From: Barnesiella intestinihominis YIT 11860
Lineage (GTDB): Bacteria > Bacteroidota > Bacteroidia > Bacteroidales > Barnesiellaceae
DNA: 64,000 nt
NCBI RefSeq assembly: GCF_000296465.1
Contig: NZ_JH815204.1
Coordinates: 310,001 to 374,000 of the forward strand
Reading direction: 5' to 3'
This document shows, piece by piece, positions 62,380-64,000 of the stretch. How positions within the stretch are numbered: position 1 is the first letter of the stretch; the number at the start of each line of letters is the position of its first letter. Under the pieces are notes generated by a model. It was not told the origin of the DNA. It worked only from the letters and a program-made list of their open reading frames with translations, and ran no database searches. Made by a program: the position numbers and the translations under genes.

Positions 62380-63621
62380 ATGAATGTCGAGATTATTGTT
62401 ATCGGCGATGAGTTGTTGATCGGACAGGTGACCGATACGAATTCTGGGTGGATTGCTCGGGAGCTGAATCATATAGGGTGGGAAGTTACCGAGATAACGA
62501 CAGTTAGAGATAGGTCTCGGGAAATAACCGATGCTCTGAATAGCTCGTTCGGTAGGGTCGATGTCGTTTTGATGACCGGTGGATTGGGCCCGACGAAGGA
62601 CGATATTACAAAGCAGACTCTTTGTGATTATTTCGGTGGAAAGTTGGTCTTCGACGAATCGGTATTTGCCAATGTGGAAGCCATTTTTCGTCGTCGTAAA
62701 TTGACGATGAATGACAGTACGCGCAATCAAGCCTATGTTCCTAATGTGTGTACAGTTATTCAAAATTCCGTGGGGACGGCTCCTGTCATGTGGTTTGAAA
62801 GAAATGGCAAGGTATTGGTGTCTATGCCGGGTGTCCCGACAGAAATGAAGACCGTCATGAAAGAGGCGGTTATAAGTCGTTTGAGGGAGTATTTTCAAGA
62901 TCATTCGTCTATCTTGCATCGCACTTGTTTAGTGAAAGATTTTACGGAATCGAGGTTGTCCGAAACTTTATCCGACTTTGAAGCGCAATTGCCGGCGTGT
63001 ATCAAACTTGCCTATTTGCCTACGCCGGGAGTGATTCGGTTGAGACTGACTGCTCGTGGCGATGAAGAGTCATATTTGCAGAAGATTATCGATGATGAGT
63101 TTTTTAAATTGAGGACTATATTGGGTAGCCATCTGTTTTGTGGTTCGGATACAACTCTCGCAGGAGCATTAGGGTCGATATTAACCGAAAGAGGAGAAAC
63201 GTTGGCGACAGCCGAAAGTTGCACGGGAGGAAATATAGCTCATGAAATAACAAGGGTAGCGGGTAGTTCGGTCTATTTTAAAGGTAGTGTCGTGGCTTAT
63301 TCCAACGAGGTGAAAGCACGCGTTTTGAATGTGTCGTCGGAGACATTATCGGGTTTTGGCGCTGTGAGTAGGGAGACCGTCTTGCAAATGGTATCGGGGG
63401 TACAAAGATTGTTGTCTTCCGATTGTGCGATAGCGACTTCTGGAATAGCAGGTCCAGGTGGAGGTAGCGTTGAGAAACCGGTAGGAACGGTGTGGATTGC
63501 AGTTCGGTATGGCGAGCGAAGCGAGGCTGAATGTTTTTGTTTCGAAGGCGATAGAGAGCAAGTAATTGCACGTGCGACCCAATCGGCTTTGTTGATGTTG
63601 ATACAACTGATGACAAAATAG
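62380..63621 (+). CDS. cinA: CinA-family nicotinamide-nucleotide amidase / competence-damage protein
   Basis: 413 residues. The N-terminal MoCF-like domain has IVIGDELLIGQVTDTNSGWI and LMTGGLGPTKDDITKQTL; the C-terminal CinA domain has TLATAESCTGGNIAHEIT (catalytic Ser/Thr region) and TSGIAGPGGGSVEKPVGTVW. It deamidates nicotinamide mononucleotide in the pyridine-nucleotide salvage cycle. Eleven bp downstream of tsaD, same transcript. Confidence 0.95.
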   Translation: MNVEIIVIGDELLIGQVTDTNSGWIARELNHIGWEVTEITTVRDRSREITDALNSSFGRVDVVLMTGGLGPTKDDITKQTLCDYFGGKLVFDESVFANVEAIFRRRKLTMNDSTRNQAYVPNVCTVIQNSVGTAPVMWFERNGKVLVSMPGVPTEMKTVMKEAVISRLREYFQDHSSILHRTCLVKDFTESRLSETLSDFEAQLPACIKLAYLPTPGVIRLRLTARGDEESYLQKIIDDEFFKLRTILGSHLFCGSDTTLAGALGSILTERGETLATAESCTGGNIAHEITRVAGSSVYFKGSVVAYSNEVKARVLNVSSETLSGFGAVSRETVLQMVSGVQRLLSSDCAIATSGIAGPGGGSVEKPVGTVWIAVRYGERSEAECFCFEGDREQVIARATQSALLMLIQLMTK

Positions 63622-63659
63622 AACTGAATAAAAAAGTTCCGATTTTAATACCTTAAAAA

Positions 63660-63691
63660 TTTGGAACATATTTCTAAAATGCTTTACTTTG
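63660..63691 (+). promoter_or_regulatory. Promoter of rpmB
   Basis: TTTG, 20-bp spacer, TTACTTTG (7 of 8 to TAnnTTTG). The leader would be about 45 nt. Confidence 0.55.
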
Positions 63692-63742
63692 CACTCTGTT
63701 TGCGAAAGCAGTAAGAAAAAACAAATAAAATAATAGATAGCG

Positions 63743-63997
63743 ATGTCAAAGATTTGTCAAATTACAGGAAAAAAAGCAATGGTTGGCAACAACGTTTCGC
63801 ACTCAAAAAGAAGAACGAAAAGAAGATTTAATGTCAACCTCTTTACAAAGAAATTTTATTGGGTAGAACAAGATTGTTGGATCACGCTTACACTTTCGGC
63901 TGCCGGTCTTCGTACAATCAATAAAATGGGATTAGATGCAGCTATCAAGCAAGCTGCCGGAAATGGGTATTTAACAGAAATAAAAATGTTATATTAA
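63743..63997 (+). CDS. rpmB: 50S ribosomal protein L28
   Basis: 84 residues beginning [20 protein letters not shown], with [20 protein letters not shown] and the C-terminal [13 protein letters not shown]. It lacks the zinc Cys pairs found in some L28 proteins. It is a structural part of the large subunit. rpmG (L33) usually follows in this order and would lie beyond the window. Confidence 0.97.
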   Translation: MSKICQITGKKAMVGNNVSHSKRRTKRRFNVNLFTKKFYWVEQDCWITLTLSAAGLRTINKMGLDAAIKQAAGNGYLTEIKMLY

Positions 63998-64000
63998 GAT

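Noticed and set aside
1-64000. CRISPR array
   Set aside because: No series of regularly spaced direct repeats was seen; the repeats found are the hsdS sites, the duplicated operator and protein-repeat DNA.

Overview
The window comes from a member of the Bacteroidota, almost certainly Bacteroidales. The grounds are the sigma-ABfr type promoters (TAnnTTTG at -7, often with TTTG or GTTG about 20 bp upstream), the scarcity of Shine-Dalgarno sequences, family-restricted genes (DUF4270 lipoprotein, very long TamB-like protein, DUF3987/DUF6371/MobC mobilisation module), and housekeeping order. A genus cannot be fixed from sequence reading alone; a Barnesiella/Coprobacter/Bacteroides relative is a reasonable guess.

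Positions 1 to about 38.8 kb are accessory DNA. From the left: the 3' part of one type I restriction operon (hsdR, a YgjP-like metallopeptidase, a GIY-YIG/DUF4357 protein), a zone of decayed genes and IS remnants (IS256-like, IS66), an orphan DUF6236 gene, then a long minus-strand cluster (14.1 to 7.1 kb). In transcription order that cluster is a small dnd-type protein, a DndD-like SMC ATPase, a DndE-like domain fused to a HerA/FtsK-like ATPase, a 2TM coiled-coil protein and two SIR2-like proteins. Both ATPase genes are frameshifted and the most upstream gene is truncated. Next comes a CBASS-like operon (CD-NTase, SLATT 2TM effector, metallophosphoesterase), divergent from a complete type I R-M operon (XRE regulator, hsdR, hsdM, rhuM, hsdS). 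That operon ends in an hsdS shufflon with two silent half-genes, a tyrosine recombinase and four inverted sites.

Positions 27.6 to 38.6 kb form the core of an integrative mobilisable element: relaxase, MobC, a candidate oriT, DUF6371 (toprim), DUF3987, an excisionase-like HTH, a membrane protein, a small DNA-binding protein, a tyrosine integrase and a four-repeat Xis-like protein. It abuts the 3' end of mnmE, the presumed attachment site. The only plus-strand genes in this core are an AT-rich pair, a DGQHR-like protein and a HEPN-like protein, which is the best candidate for an undescribed defence system. A 50-bp promoter/operator is duplicated in front of the integrase and the DUF3987 operon, so mobilisation and integration genes are probably co-regulated.

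Positions 38.8 kb to the end are conserved chromosome: mnmE, a secreted-type nuclease, pepT, miaA, a small repeat lipoprotein, a CapA-like protein, folD, ffh, a MATE transporter, panD-panC, a glycogen-synthase-like protein, a DUF4270 lipoprotein, tRNA-Thr/Asp/His, nadE, a TamB-like protein, tsaD, cinA and rpmB. Intrinsic terminators and tandem promoters are clear here. All functional calls come from motif reading; no database search was run.
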